A DNA stretch of 64,000 bases from Tridacna crocea (Eukaryota; Mollusca; Bivalvia; Cardiida; Cardiidae): the NCBI GenBank assembly GCA_943736015.1, contig OX031063.1, positions 3,143,001 to 3,207,000 on the forward strand, read 5' to 3'. The notes under the pieces are model-generated. The model was not told where the DNA came from. It worked only from the letters and a program-made list of their open reading frames with translations, and ran no database searches. This document shows, piece by piece, positions 1-9,707 of the stretch; the first letter of the stretch is position 1; every line of letters starts with the position of its first letter. Both the position numbers and the translations under genes were made by a program.

Positions 1-428
1 AGTACCACTCGAGTTATACTTGTCGACCAAACGAAGTGTTTATGGCCTCTTCAGACCGGCAGACTCGGGGTATTCGCCCGAAACTGACTAATTTATTACA
101 GAAATAAAATTTATTGGGTTTACTTAGCAGTTTCTGGTCCTGTATAAGGAGGTGGGGTGTGTTTGTTTTTTCGAAGTTCTAGGCTGGGGTGACATCAGCC
201 CGCAGATGTCCGCTGATTTCCCAAAGAGTTCTATAATTATTGTTAAGCAAATGCTCCGGTAGGTGGTGCACCCGGCTCAATAAGCTGTTAGATGTACAAT
301 GTTTTGAAATTCAACAAATAATCTTGAAATAAACTAAATTTCACTAAAAAATAAAAAAGAAATCCTCTAAAATCGTTTGTGAAGACGCCTTGACAGACAT
401 TTCGTATTGTTGAGGCCTATGAATGATT
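1..428. other. no feature recognised
   Basis: Mixed-composition sequence without a long reading frame or an internal repeat that I could match elsewhere in the window. Confidence 0.5.
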
Positions 429-661
429 TTAACTCAATACCAAACGACCGTAAAAAATTTACGTTTGTCCAAATCGAAAGCATTTGCAGACGACAAAATA
501 AAAGTGACGGAAAATTTGAAATTTGTTTAGTGAAGGGTACAAAACAGTGTGGGAAAAGGAGAAAATGCTGGTTACCAGCATTTTCTCCTTTTCCCTCACT
601 GTTTTCTATAGGCTTCTTTTCCAGGGTCGTCAACGATAGGGATTGTGTGGCAATGGGTTAA
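429..661 (-). mobile_element. hpA hairpin MITE, reference description
   Basis: hpA is a non-autonomous element of about 229 bp. Order on its own + strand: TTAA, CCCTTTACCA, a short arm of about 55 bp (ACACAATCCCTACTTTTGACG-like, then GAGAAAGAAGCCTTTT), a central palindrome GAAAACATTGTGGGAAAAGG.. around GCTGGTTACCAGC, a long arm of about 95 bp (TTTATTTTGTCGTCTGCAAA.. then CAATTTGGACCAGTCTAAAA), TGGTAAAGGG and TTAA. Strand is defined here as + when the short arm comes first. This copy has TTAA at both ends; its outer stem is worn (CAGTGTGGG against CCCTCACTG). The TTAA target and CCC/GGG ends suggest piggyBac-type mobilisation; no transposase is encoded. Confidence 0.85.
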
Positions 662-719
662 ACATTTGAAAGTTGTACAGCTACACTTTCGATTATCTAC
701 TTCACACAATTTCTTCGGA

Positions 720-948
720 TTAACTCATTACCAGACGACAATATTTTAGACTGGCCCAAATTGAAAGCATTTACAGACGACAAAATAAAAGTGACTAAAA
801 ATTTGAAATTTGTTTTGTGAAGGGTAGAAAACATTGTGGGAAAAGGAGAAAATGCTGGTTAGCAGCATTTTCTCCTTTTCCCACAATGTTTTCTAAAGGC
901 TTCTTTCTCAGGGTCGTCAAAAGTAGGGATTGTGTGGTAATGGGTTAA
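720..948 (-). mobile_element. hpA copy
   Basis: Full length (229 bp), TTAA both ends, almost perfect stem. Confidence 0.85.
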
Positions 949-1173
949 CCATTTACCAAACGACAAGATTTTAGGCTGATCCAAATTGAAAGCACTTGCC
1001 GACGACAAAATAAACGTATCTCAAAAATTGAAACTTTTTTCCAGCAAGGTAGAAAACACTGTGGGAAAAGGAGGATATGCTGGTTATCAACATTTTCTCC
1101 TTTTCCCAAAATATTTTCAAAAGGTTTCTATCTCAGGGTCGTCAAAACCAGGGATTCTATAGGATAGGGTTAA
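945..1173 (-). mobile_element. hpA copy abutting its neighbour
   Basis: Shares the single TTAA at 945-948 with the copy before it; head-to-tail arrangement. The stem has two mismatches. Confidence 0.85.
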
Positions 1174-1461
1174 TATTCATTTGTCTTACAGTCGACTGAA
1201 TCGGAATAAGAACGGTCATTTAACATGCAGAAAAATGATCGAAACCAGACATTTTGACCCAGGTCAGTATGCGCGGGCTGCATATGCTGACCTGGGTGGA
1301 TACCTTGTTCAACTACTGTATACCATCCATCCTCGGAACCCAGGTTTGAAGCATTTCGTTACTCTCTATGCATTACAGAATGAATCGAAACTGGATCAAC
1401 GAAGATAAACACCATCTTGCCACGAAGCTTATGTTTTCAAACGCTGGAATTTTCACAACAT
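1174..1461. repeat. dispersed repeat G, fragment
   Basis: Contains ACCCAGGTCAG ... CTGACCTGGGT as an imperfect inverted repeat (1258-1297), related to the tract at 19170. The open frame through it is probably incidental. Confidence 0.35.
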
Positions 1462-1667
1462 TCATTACCCTTCACCAAATTGAAACCATTTGCAGGCGAC
1501 TATTTCAATGTGGCTCAAATGGTTAAATTTTTCCTTGATTGGGTAGAAAACATTGTGGAATAGGGAGAAAATGCTGGTTACAAGCATTTTTTCCCTTTCC
1601 CACAATGATTTCGAAAGGCTTCTTTCCCAGGGTCGTTAAAAGTCGTCATTGTGTGGTAAAGAGTTAA
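1462..1667 (-). mobile_element. hpA copy, left end worn
   Basis: Carries the alternative long-arm segment (CAATGTGGCTCAAATGGT..). Right end GTAAAGAG-TTAA is intact. Confidence 0.7.
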
Positions 1668-1689
1668 GGACCTTCTGTCTGACTAATTC

Positions 1690-1779
1690 TTAGCCAGAAA
1701 ACTTCAGAAAATATTGTGGGAAAATGCTGAATCCTCCTTTTTTTGCCTTTAAATCATTTCTCACCATGTTCACTTTCGT
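1690..1779. mobile_element. hpA remnant
   Basis: Only pieces of the stem (GAAAATATTGTGGGAAAATG and CACCATGTT) remain, immediately before an hpB element. Confidence 0.3.
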
Positions 1780-2008
1780 TTAACCCTTTACTCCATAAAT
1801 ACTCATTTCTACACATTGCTTGTTGAAGCCTTTGGAAAACATTATGGCAAAAGGTGAAATTGCTCGTCACGAGCAATTTCACCTTTTGCCACAATGTTTT
1901 CTACACTATCAAAAGGTGTCATATACACATAAGAAACGCCTTCATCCTTGCTGTCATTTAGGGTCAGTTGGAGATACCATAGAAATGCCTTATGGGGTAA
2001 AGGGTTAA
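1780..2008 (+). mobile_element. hpB hairpin MITE, reference copy
   Basis: Same size and terminal CCCTTTAC/GTAAAGGG as hpA, with TTAA on both sides. The arms differ (ACTCCATAAATACTCATTT; AAACGCCTTCATCCTTGCTG) and the loop is GCTCGTCACGAGC. The stem is GGAAAACATT.TGGCAAAAGG against its complement. Followed by an A-run (2008-2026). Confidence 0.85.
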
Positions 2009-2218
2009 AAAAAAAAAAAAAAAAACATGATTATGTTTAATTTTTCCTCTTATTTTTTTTTTTCACATGAATATGTCCAAAATGTTAAAATATGAATAAA
2101 CTATAATTTATTCTTAATAAGCCTACATTTTTGACCTTGCATTTTTCCTCCATACATATGCCATGGCAACAGTTCACAGTGACATACTAGAGAGAAGTTA
2201 GGGAAACTTTCATGCTCA
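2009..2218. other. A/T-rich spacer
   Basis: Poly-A and poly-T runs around ACATGATTATGT / ACATGAATATGT; nothing else recognised. Confidence 0.4.
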
Positions 2219-2455
2219 TTAATATTTTACCAGACGACAATATCTTAAACTGGTCCACTTTGAAAGTATTTGCAGAGGACAAAATATGGTGTAATTGGTG
2301 GAACATGTGTCCGAAGAGGTAGAAAACATTTTAGGACAAGGAGAAAATGGGTCAACAGACAGACCTACAGCAGCTCAGTTGGGTACCAGCATTTTCTCCT
2401 TTTCTCACAATGTTTTCAAATGTAATCTTCATCAGAGTCGGCTAAAAACTTGAAC
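2219..2455 (-). mobile_element. hpA copy with loop insertion
   Basis: About 37 bp (about 2349-2385) without a match elsewhere here are inserted at the hairpin centre; both stems remain. Confidence 0.7.
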
Positions 2456-2670
2456 CCTTTACCAGACAATCCCTGATCTTTACGATAGAAACCTTTTGAA
2501 AACACTGTGGGAAAAGGAGAAAATACTGCTAACCAGCATTTTCTCCTTTTAGCACAGTGTTTTCTACTTCTACCCTGCTGAAAAAGAAAATCAATTTTTG
2601 AGTTGCTTTTATTTTGTCGTCTGCAAGTACTTTCAATTTGGAAAATTCTGTCATTTGATAAAGGGTGAAT
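2452..2670 (+). mobile_element. hpA copy
   Basis: Subfamily with short arm ATCCCTGATTTTTACGA and long arm ATCAATTTTTGAGTT; the ACTGT/ACAGT version of the outer stem is present on both sides. Directly follows the previous copy. Confidence 0.75.
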
Positions 2671-2876
2671 ACAGTGTTCAGTAAGACGGGAAGGTAAGTC
2701 TTTTTAGTGTAAATAGATCTATACATAATCTGTCTTGGGCAGACCGAAACCGGTTTTAGGCTCGGAAGAATGACAATACTAAGGGAGGCTACTCTTACAC
2801 CACATTCACATCACCGCCCGTAAGAGTTGCTCCGCTTGGCAGTACAAACTATTAAAAGTGATCTGCTCTAGGTATG
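2671..2876. other. unassigned spacer before SINE
   Basis: Moderate GC segment (ACCGCCCGTAAGAG..) of unknown origin; no reading frame. Confidence 0.35.
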
Positions 2877-3195
2877 ACTATCTGTGATCAGCCCGCATAG
2901 CTCAGTTAGTAGAGGGTTAGACTCGTGATCATGAGGGTGTGGGTTGGATACCCACGGCTGGCCATCTAAAATTACTAATCGTCTTTCGGATGAGACGTTA
3001 AAATGAGGTCGATGTTAAAATGTGACGATGCTATACACCGAGCATGTTAAAGAACCTGGCGAAACTTAAGATGGGTTTCGTCCTGTATCTGCACTATCCC
3101 CGATAACATTACTAACAGCCTTCAGGGGGTGTCGCCCATATGGGAAACCGGTGGCGACAATAAATAAACGCAAATTCAGTCAATGTCTATCTGTT
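2877..3195 (+). mobile_element. tRNA-derived SINE, type 1, full length
   Basis: The head resembles a tRNA: GCCCGCATAGCTCAGTTAG (A box) and GTGGGTTGGATACCC (B box region). The body TTTCGGATGAGACGTTAAA .. GCTATACACCGAGCA .. GGGTTTCGTCCTGTATCTGC follows. The 3' part GGGGGTGTCGCCCATATGGG ends in TAAATAAACGCAAATTCAG. Confidence 0.8.
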
Positions 3196-3385
3196 GACCA
3201 GCCCGTATAGCTCAGCAGGTAGAGGGTAGGACTCGTGAATATGATATTTCGAGTCACTTGAAGGTGTGGGTTTGACCCCCATGGCTGGCCATCTAAAATT
3301 AATAAAATTCTTTCGGATGAGACGTTATATCGAAGTCCCTTGTGACTGTGCTATACACAGAGCACGTAAAAGAAGCAGGTAAAAC
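3188..3385 (+). mobile_element. tRNA-derived SINE, type 1, 3'-truncated
   Basis: A second head in tandem (GCCCGTATAGCTCAGCAGG; GTGGGTTTGACCCCC) that stops after the GAGCACGTAAAAGAAGC segment, where an hpA remnant takes over. Confidence 0.75.
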
Positions 3386-3394
3386 TTAAAAAAC

Positions 3395-3554
3395 TTACCA
3401 GGACTTTCTCCGTTTCCCACAATGTTTTTCACTTTGTGAAAGACAAATTGATGAAATTACATTCATGTTTTCACATGGCATGTGATTTGTCGTTTGCGTA
3501 TCCTTTGACCGTTTGGACAAGTCCACAGTTTTGTCGTTTGGTAAACTGAGTTAA
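3395..3554 (+). mobile_element. hpA right half
   Basis: Starts within the right stem (TTTCTCCGTTTCCCACAATG) and ends TTTGGTAAACTGAG-TTAA. Confidence 0.65.
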
Positions 3555-3579
3555 CCCATTTCAACACGATCCCGCCCAA

Positions 3580-3662
3580 CAACCCGAAAGAAGAAGAAGA
3601 AGAAGAAGAAGAAGAAAAAGAAGATACGTAGAAGAAGAAGGAGGAGGAGAAGGAGGAGGAGT
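3580..3662. repeat. (GAA)n / (GGA)n microsatellite
   Basis: AGAAGAAGAAG run followed by GAGGAGGAGAAGG; explains the serine-rich frame on the opposite strand. Confidence 0.9.
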
Positions 3663-3809
3663 GTGACGAGGCTTTAGAAAACATCATTGATAAAAAAATC
3701 ACTTCATTCCTGAAAGAGCTTGGAAACATATATATCTTTCAAAAACTTGATCACGGCATTTTTATAGAGGAAACTTCTATAAACACAAGATTTGTCTTCT
3801 TGCAAAGGG

Positions 3810-3903
3810 TTAATTCTTAGGCTATTCAATACGACTCGGTATACGGTTTTCGCAGAGAGTGAAGATCAAGATCAGACTGCACAGATACTCTAGCTTATAT
3901 TTG
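3810..3903 (+). mobile_element. family F MITE, partial
   Basis: TTAATTCTTAGGCTATTCA start and GATCAGACTGCACAGA core (see 48560 for the complete element). Confidence 0.45.
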
Positions 3904-3964
3904 AATTTAAAAACTGGATTTAATAGATCTACGGACTCTTGACTGTCTAAGATATATCAATATA

Positions 3965-4103
3965 TGCTGGTAACCAGCATTTTTCACTTTTCCTACAATG
4001 TTTTCTACCTTTCACAAAACAAATTTCAAATTTTCTGACACTTTTTTTTTTGTCGTCTGCAAATGCTTTCAATTTGGACGAACCTATAACTTTGTCGTTT
4101 GGT
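3965..4103 (+). mobile_element. hpA right half
   Basis: Begins exactly at the loop (GCTGGTAACCAGC) and runs through the long arm to GTCGTTTGGT. Confidence 0.7.
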
Positions 4104-4164
4104 TGATCTAATGAATTTTAAACCAAAATCGTTAATAAGCCCCTCTAAAATAGTAACTGTTGAC

Positions 4165-4290
4165 GTTTGTGACCACGTGCTTTTGTTTACACCGTTGTAT
4201 ACGGAAGTCGCATGATTTGGTCACATGATCTTGCCTGACGTCATCAGTGTCAGAGGCAGATTATTAGAGTGACAGAAAATTTGTGAAAAA
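4165..4290 (+). promoter_or_regulatory. promoter-like cluster of binding motifs
   Basis: Within about 80 bp of non-repeat sequence there is an E-box CACGTG (4174), an ETS-type CGGAAGT (4202), CACATG (4222) and a perfect CRE TGACGTCA (4236). It lies 5.5 kb upstream of the Rab9 coding exon, which needs a 5' exon somewhere upstream. Assigning it to Rab9 is inference. Confidence 0.3.
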
Positions 4291-4889
4291 TTGATATTCC
4301 ATGAGTTTTTGTAGAGAAGTGAAGAGGTTTGTATATTATTCTGTTACTAATATGGCGTCAAGTTTTGTTTTCAAGACATTATTAATAGATTTTCTCCACA
4401 GAAATATCCAAAATGCGCAATGTAAACACACGGGAGGTGTGAGTGTCAGGTTAAATGAGATGGGTGGGGTAAGCTGTCACCTGATCAGAAATCATGAGAT
4501 AATTGATTGCTGAAGCAATGTCATAGGGATGTATTGTTTAAAACGTGTATCAGATTTTACTTGTTATCAAACCTCCTAAGACAATTTTTTAAAAAATCTG
4601 TATATAGATATTTACTGAATAGCTAAATCCGACCAAATTCAATTACTGTTGATAACTCCACAGGAATTAGACATTCTATAACCAAAATAAATGATGAAAT
4701 ATGAAAAAAAAAACTTCCCCTATATAATATAAACACAAGGAATGCAATGTCTCGATTGCCAGCGCCAGCACAAGACAGCCTTTCTCACCCCAAATCATCC
4801 ACGAAACAAACATTGATCATCATTTCCTTTAGCCTAGCGATAGACAACAGAAAAATGTGCCTGCGACATTCGGCGATTCCTCAATAGAC
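4291..4889. other. no feature recognised
   Basis: AT-rich sequence with one 70-codon open frame (4301-4513) that matches nothing I know. Confidence 0.4.
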
Positions 4890-5215
4890 ACCTTTTAACA
4901 GGGGATATATGTCATGTTTTACATTTTTTTTGACAATTTCTATTCATCGAGGAGGCCATTCGCTGAAGTCACGGGATTCCCAGGAAGGGCCAGGAAGTGT
5001 ATTTTCGGATTATGTATTAGAGTCGAATATCTTTTCTTTAAAAGAGAATATGGTCAAATACCTTTGTTAGTTACTTCTAGAAAAATCTTAAGTATCATGT
5101 TTTGTCCATAAATATATCTTAAAAATGAAAAAAAATAATAGTAATATGTAATCGGAAAATACGCTTCCCGTGACGTCAGCGAATAGAATGTCAAATTCCT
5201 GTGATATCGTCATTC
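4890..5215. mobile_element. imperfect long inverted repeat (foldback-like)
   Basis: Left arm TTCGCTGAAGTCACGGG (about 4960-4976) and GTATTTTCGGATTA (about 5000-5013) pair with right arm TAATCGGAAAATACG (5149-5163) and CCCGTGACGTCAGCGAA (5167-5183). It also explains the CRE-like TGACGTCA at 5171. Confidence 0.55.
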
Positions 5216-5324
5216 CTTCCGTCATACCATTGCCTAAAGAAAAGGCTTGAAACCAGCATTTTCTTCTAATCCTTTCTTCTAATCCCATGATGTTTTCTAT
5301 CCTGTCAAAGAACAAAGGTTCAGT

Positions 5325-5474
5325 GAGTTAACTGATTATGTGTGGTCAGTTTGATTTGAAAAAAAAAAATTTGTCATCTGCAAACGTTTCCAAACTGGAT
5401 CAGTCTAAAATTTTGTTGTTTGGTAAAGAGTTAATTGATTATGTGTGGTCAGTTTGATTTGAAAAAAAAAAAAA
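5325..5474. repeat. 45-bp direct repeat flanking an hpA long-arm fragment
   Basis: GTTAACTGATTATGTGTGGT (5327) and GTTAATTGATTATGTGTGGT (5430) both continue CAGTTTGATTTG plus an A-run. Between them lies only an hpA long-arm end (TTTGTCATCTGCAAACG .. TTTGGTAAAGAG-TTAA, 5370-5434). Confidence 0.7.
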
Positions 5475-5493
5475 ATCATATGTGATTGGAATT

Positions 5494-5719
5494 TTAACCC
5501 TTTACCACACAAGAAAATTATAGACTTTTCTAAATTGAAAGCATTTGCAGATGACATTTCAGTATGATGAAAGTGATACATTTTTTTTTGATAGGGTACA
5601 AAACATTGTGAGAAAAGGAGAAAATGCTGGTTACCAGTATTTTCTCCTTTCCTCACATGTTTTCAAAGGAATTCTTCTTCAGGGTTGTTAAAAGTCAGCA
5701 TTGTGTGGGAAAGGGTTAA
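5494..5719 (-). mobile_element. hpA copy
   Basis: TTAA at both ends; the loop has decayed to GCTGGTTACCAGT. Confidence 0.8.
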
Positions 5720-5997
5720 GTGATAAATATGACTCCTCATAAATGAAATATACATGATCTAGTACATAGAGTTATCCCTTCGTTGTCCTAGTGATAACAC
5801 AAACTAATGAATAATGAAAACAAAATTAATGAAAGTAACTTCAGAAACATGTGCAGTAAACATTAAGTTTAGTTTGACTTCCTTGAAAGTGGTTCAGTTG
5901 ATATGTACATTTTGAATAATGGAATTACAAGGATGTAGCACTGTCATTTTATAATTATTTGGGTGTTTTTGTAAAAATTAATCGGTAGTCTATTGAT
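5720..5997. other. AT-rich spacer, nothing recognised
   Basis: No repeat or frame detected. Confidence 0.4.
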
Positions 5998-6225
5998 TTA
6001 ACCCTTTAGCAAACAATCCCTGGTTTTTACGGCCCTGTTATAAAGGCCTTTGAAAACATTGTGGGAAAAGGAGAAAATGCTGATAACCAGCATTTTCTCC
6101 TTTTCCCACAATGTTTTCTAACCTGCTGAAAACAAACTTCATTTTTTCAGTTTCATTTATTTTGTCATCTGCAAACGTTTCCGAACTGGACCAGTCTAAA
6201 ATTTTGTTGTTTGGTAAAGAGTTAA
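5998..6225 (+). mobile_element. hpA copy
   Basis: Full length, TTAA both ends, perfect inner stem around GCTGATAACCAGC; subfamily with CTGGTTTTTACG short arm. Confidence 0.85.
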
Positions 6226-6365
6226 GACCATGCATGCCAGTATGATAATTTTTTACTCCAGATGGGTCATAAGGCTGTTGTGAGGGCTAGTGGAGAATTG
6301 ATCAGGATTACATCTGTAGAAGCTTTGAATTCGGAAGTGTCTACAGTATGTCCCTTGGCAAAGAG

Positions 6366-6594
6366 TTAACCCATTACCACACAATCCCTACTTTTGACGC
6401 CCCTGAGAAAGAAGCCTTTTGAAAACACTGTGGGAAAAGGAGAAAATGCTGGTAACCAGCATTTTCTCCTTTTCCCACAGTATTTTCTACCCTTCCCAGA
6501 ACAAATTTCTATTTTTCAGTCACCTTTATTTTGTCGTCTGCAAATGCTTTTGATTTGGACCAGTCCAAAATTTTCTCGTGTGGTAATGAGTTAA
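6366..6594 (+). mobile_element. hpA copy
   Basis: Full length 229 bp; outer stem CACTGTGGG pairs with CCCACAGT. Confidence 0.88.
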
Positions 6595-6641
6595 AGATAA
6601 CAGGACTATAGACTTTTTCCATATTGGAAAGGTCCAGCTCA

Positions 6642-6828
6642 TTAGCTCTTTACCAAACAAAAAAAAATAGGCTGCTCCAAATTGAAAGGTTATGCAGACA
6701 ACAAATTAAATGAAACTAAAATGATGATTGTTGTTTTGGATGAGGAAGAAAACATTGGTTACCAGCATTTTCTCCTTTTCCCATAATGTTTTCAAAGGCT
6801 TCTTTCCCAGAGTCATGAAAACCAGGGA
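6642..6828 (-). mobile_element. hpA copy, 3' end lost
   Basis: Long arm of the ATGATGATTGTTGTTTTGGA subfamily; left stem eroded; interrupted at GGGATT by a SINE tail. Confidence 0.7.
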
Positions 6829-6914
6829 TTGGAAAGAAAATTGTGCAGAGTACTGGTAAAAGAAACACCAGGAATGCATGGATAGGTGCACTGGCTGTGC
6901 GATATAACTGAAAT
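6829..6914 (+). mobile_element. SINE type 2, internal fragment
   Basis: TTGGAAAGAAAATTGTGCAG .. GGATAGGTGCACTGGC, as in the full copy at 21571. Confidence 0.65.
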
Positions 6915-6930
6915 AATCACTTTTTTAGAA

Positions 6931-7151
6931 AACAAACTGAATGTAGTTCAAATGATAAGATTTGTCTCAAAAAGTTTGGAAATAGTGTAGGAAAAGAAAA
7001 ATGTGTGGAAAGCTGTATGGGAGGTTGGAGAAAATTGCAGCATAATACATGTACTGCATTTTCTTCTTTAATCTTTTCTTACAATTTTTTTTTTCTAAAG
7101 AGCTTTTCTTTCAGGGAAATTAAAACCTGGGATGGTGTGGTAAAGGGTTAA
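6931..7151 (-). mobile_element. hpA copy, strongly diverged
   Basis: Recognisable by spacing, residual stem and GTGTGGTAAAGGG-TTAA. Confidence 0.55.
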
Positions 7152-7306
7152 TTTACAGAATTTTGTTTTTCTGCACTGAATGAAGGACTTTGTAGCCTAT
7201 ACATTTATTAGGAAGTTAAAAAGTTCATATTACATTTATATACACCACAGTGTTTCTGGAGTACGGTATTGCCTTGCATGAGTGTATAAAAGATAAACTT
7301 TCTTTA

Positions 7307-7635
7307 TCTCTTTATCACATTACCCCGACTTTTATCGACCCTGAAAAAGAAGCCTTTTGAAAACGTTGTGGGAAAAGGAAAAGATGCTTGTGACCAGCAT
7401 TTTCTCCTTTTACTGTAACCACAATGTTTTCTCCCCTTCTCAAAACCACAGGGACCCGATCCAGTCATTTATTTGGCATCTTGTAAGTAAATATAGACAA
7501 GATACTGAATAAATGACTTAATCAAATCCCTGTGTCTCAAACCAAAATTTAAACTTTTAGTCACATTTATTTTGTTGTCTGCAAATACTTTCAATTGGGA
7601 TTGGTCAAAAATGTTGTCATTGGGAAAAGAGTTAA
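7307..7635 (+). mobile_element. hpA copy interrupted by an 88-bp palindrome
   Basis: Short arm, hairpin and long arm are collinear with hpA once 7447-7534 and one flanking duplication are removed; right end GGGAAAAGAG-TTAA. Confidence 0.75.
7447..7534. mobile_element. 88-bp near-total palindrome inserted in hpA
   Basis: CACAGGGA..GTCATTTATT..CATCTTGTAAGTAAATAT pairs with its own second half, ending TCCCTGTG. It is flanked by TCTCAAAACCA and TCTCAAACCA, consistent with a target duplication of about 9-10 bp. Confidence 0.7.
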
Positions 7636-7680
7636 AAGTTTTCAGAGTGTATCCCAGTAAATTCTGAAATGGACACGTTC

Positions 7681-7895
7681 TAACCCTTTACCGCACAATG
7701 CTGACTTTTAATGAGCCTGGGAAAGAAGCCTTTTACAATAGTAAAAGGAGAAAATTCTGGTTACCATCATTTTCTCATTTCCCACAATGTTTTCTACTAT
7801 ATCAAAGAAAAATTGCAACATTTTAGCCTGATCGAGCTTGCAAATGCTCTCAATTTGGCTAAGTTTAAAAAATTTTATCATATGGTAAAATGTTG
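7681..7895 (+). mobile_element. hpA copy
   Basis: Subfamily with CAAAGAAAAATTGCA right of the hairpin; left stem shortened. Confidence 0.7.
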
Positions 7896-8144
7896 ACTGG
7901 ATTGATTGTAACTGATGAGATAGCCAGAGGGAGTCGATGTTTGACAGATTTGGCAATTGAACAATTTGTCATTGTATCACATCTCAAGGTTTGAAATGAA
8001 GTGAACTTTGATTTGTCCATTTTGAAACTTGTCATTGGGCTGTCAACAAAGTTTTTACTGAAATCAACCGTTAAATTTTAGAGTACCTTTGGTAACTTTA
8101 AAGTTAGCTGTTTTAATTTTGGTTTTGAAAATGTCTTTTAACAG
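7896..8144. other. unique-looking AT-rich sequence
   Basis: No repeat recognised; it precedes the candidate exon at 8145. Confidence 0.35.
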
Positions 8145-8220
8145 TGTTAATAGTCCATATCTAAATTCCATGAAAAAAAGGCAATTTGCCAAACTCACTG
8201 AGGAAGATATCACAATGAAA
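8145..8220 (+). CDS. candidate internal exon, unknown gene
   Basis: TTTTAACAG (AG at 8143-8144) precedes a 76-nt open segment encoding VNSPYLNSMKKRQFAKLT and then EEDITMK, ended by a consensus donor GTAAGT at 8221. The sequence is not part of any repeat I recognised here. An ATG in the same frame lies at 8131, so it could instead be a first coding exon. Its 3' phase (0) would join in frame with the short stretch before the Rab9 ATG, but Rab9 proteins normally start at MAGKS, so I do not join them. The product is not recognised. Confidence 0.3.
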
Positions 8221-8384
8221 GTAAGTTTGATTTATTTACTGATACTATTTCAGGTTGAATATACTAGTAAAATATTTGACTCTGAAATCAGAAAGCTTTT
8301 TCGTGTTGGCCTGTATCATACTTTGCCTAGACAGAATCTGTTGTCATGCAAATACTGTTGGTATTGTACCAGTCCTAACATTTT

Positions 8385-8500
8385 GTGTTCTACTGGTTAC
8401 CAGCATTCTCTTCTTTTTGCTCAATGTTGTCAACCCTGAATAAGGACAAATCCCTTATTTCTGCAACATGTGCACGTGATTTGGACAAGTCTTGAGTTAA
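8385..8500 (+). mobile_element. hpA right half, diverged
   Basis: ACTGGTTACCAGCATTCTC then GCAACATGTGCACGTGATTT..GAG-TTAA. Confidence 0.45.
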
Positions 8501-8637
8501 CTCTACTAAACAACAACAAAATTTTAAACTGGTGCTAATTGAAAGCACTTGTAGACGTTAAATAAATGAGACTCAAAAATTGAAACTTGACTTTAGAAAA
8601 GATGAAAACATTGTGGGAAAGAGAGAAAATGCTGGTT
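8497..8637 (-). mobile_element. hpA left half, broken at the loop
   Basis: Long arm and left stem through GAAAATGCTGGTT, then an abrupt junction to another copy. Confidence 0.65.
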
Positions 8638-8642
8638 CGGGT

Positions 8643-8907
8643 CATTTACGCTTTACCACACAATCCCGACTTTTGACAACTCTTTTATCAACTCTAAGAA
8701 AGGAGACTATTCAAAACATTTTGGGAAATGGAGAAAATGCTGGTAACCAGCATTTTTGCCTTTTCCCACAATGTTTTCTACTTTTTTTCGCAATGTTTTC
8801 TACCCTTTCAAAACTGAATTTCAATTTTTCAGTCATATTTATTTTTTCATATGCAAATGCTTTCAATTTGGACCAATCAATAATTTTGTTGTGTGGTAAA
8901 TACTTAA
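8643..8907 (+). mobile_element. hpA copy with stem-edge duplication
   Basis: CAATGTTTTCTAC occurs twice (about 8770 and 8792), lengthening the element; ends GTGTGGTAAATACTTAA. Confidence 0.75.
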
Positions 8908-9104
8908 AAGTTGACATTGTGCTGTAAACAGCATGTTAAAAAGGGATTCTTCCGTAAAGGGCTTTATTATAGATGAAGAAAGTCATCTACAGTTGCTATT
9001 GTGTGTGAATGTCACATGATAAAGAGACAGTCATGTATGCATGTTTATGATACATTCATATTCCTTATTGTGCTTGTTTGCAAGTAGAGTGTATAATTAT
9101 TATA

Positions 9105-9359
9105 TAACACTTTACCAAACACCAATATATTATAGACTTGTCCGAATTGAAAGCATGTGTAGACCACAAAATAATTATGACTGAAAAATTGAAATTTGGT
9201 TTGGGAAGGGTAGAAAACATTGTGGTGAAAGGAGAAAATGCTGGTTACCAGCATTGGAGAAAATGCTGGTTACCAGCATTTTCTCCTTTTCCCACAATGT
9301 TTTCAACAGGTTTCTCTCTAAAGGTTGTTAAAAGGCGTCATTGAGCAGTAAAGGGTTAA
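9105..9359 (-). mobile_element. hpA copy with duplicated loop
   Basis: The segment GGAGAAAATGCTGGTTACCA is present twice in tandem, giving two palindromic centres. Confidence 0.8.
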
Positions 9360-9478
9360 TGTCTTGCTTTTTCAATGTATCATAGAGATAAAGTAAACCT
9401 TGTTTTTGTGGAGCATCACTCATAGTAGATTGTTAGTCTAGGCTATTTTACAGCGATTGAGGAACAAGTTCTAACAAC

Positions 9479-9707
9479 TTATCCCTTTACTCCATAGATA
9501 CTCATTTTAACACATTGCATGTAGGAGGCTTTGGAAAACATTGTGGTAAAAGATGAAATTGCTCGTGACGAGCAATTTCACCTTTTGCCACAATGTTTTC
9601 TACACTATCAAAAGGTGTCAGATACACATAAGAAACGGCTTCATCCTTGCTGTTACTTAGGGTCAATTAGAGATACCATAGAAATGCCTTATGGGGTAAA
9701 GGGTTAT
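9479..9707 (+). mobile_element. hpB copy in Rab9 intron, TTAT target duplication
   Basis: Same 229 bp as the copy at 1780, but flanked on both sides by TTAT rather than TTAA. A related stretch at about 27728-27780 carries the flanks with one TTAT and no element. Confidence 0.88.

Noticed and set aside
2885..2965. Functional tRNA genes at the SINE heads (also 3205, 21571, 33260)
   Set aside because: A and B boxes are present but the cloverleaf is imperfect and each is joined to a SINE body with a repeat tail.
3463..3729. Serine-rich 88-codon frame on the - strand
   Set aside because: It is the reverse reading of the (GAA)n/(GGA)n microsatellite.
5171..5178. Second perfect CRE TGACGTCA as a promoter
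   Set aside because: It lies in the right arm of a long inverted repeat (4890-5215), so a repeat origin explains it.
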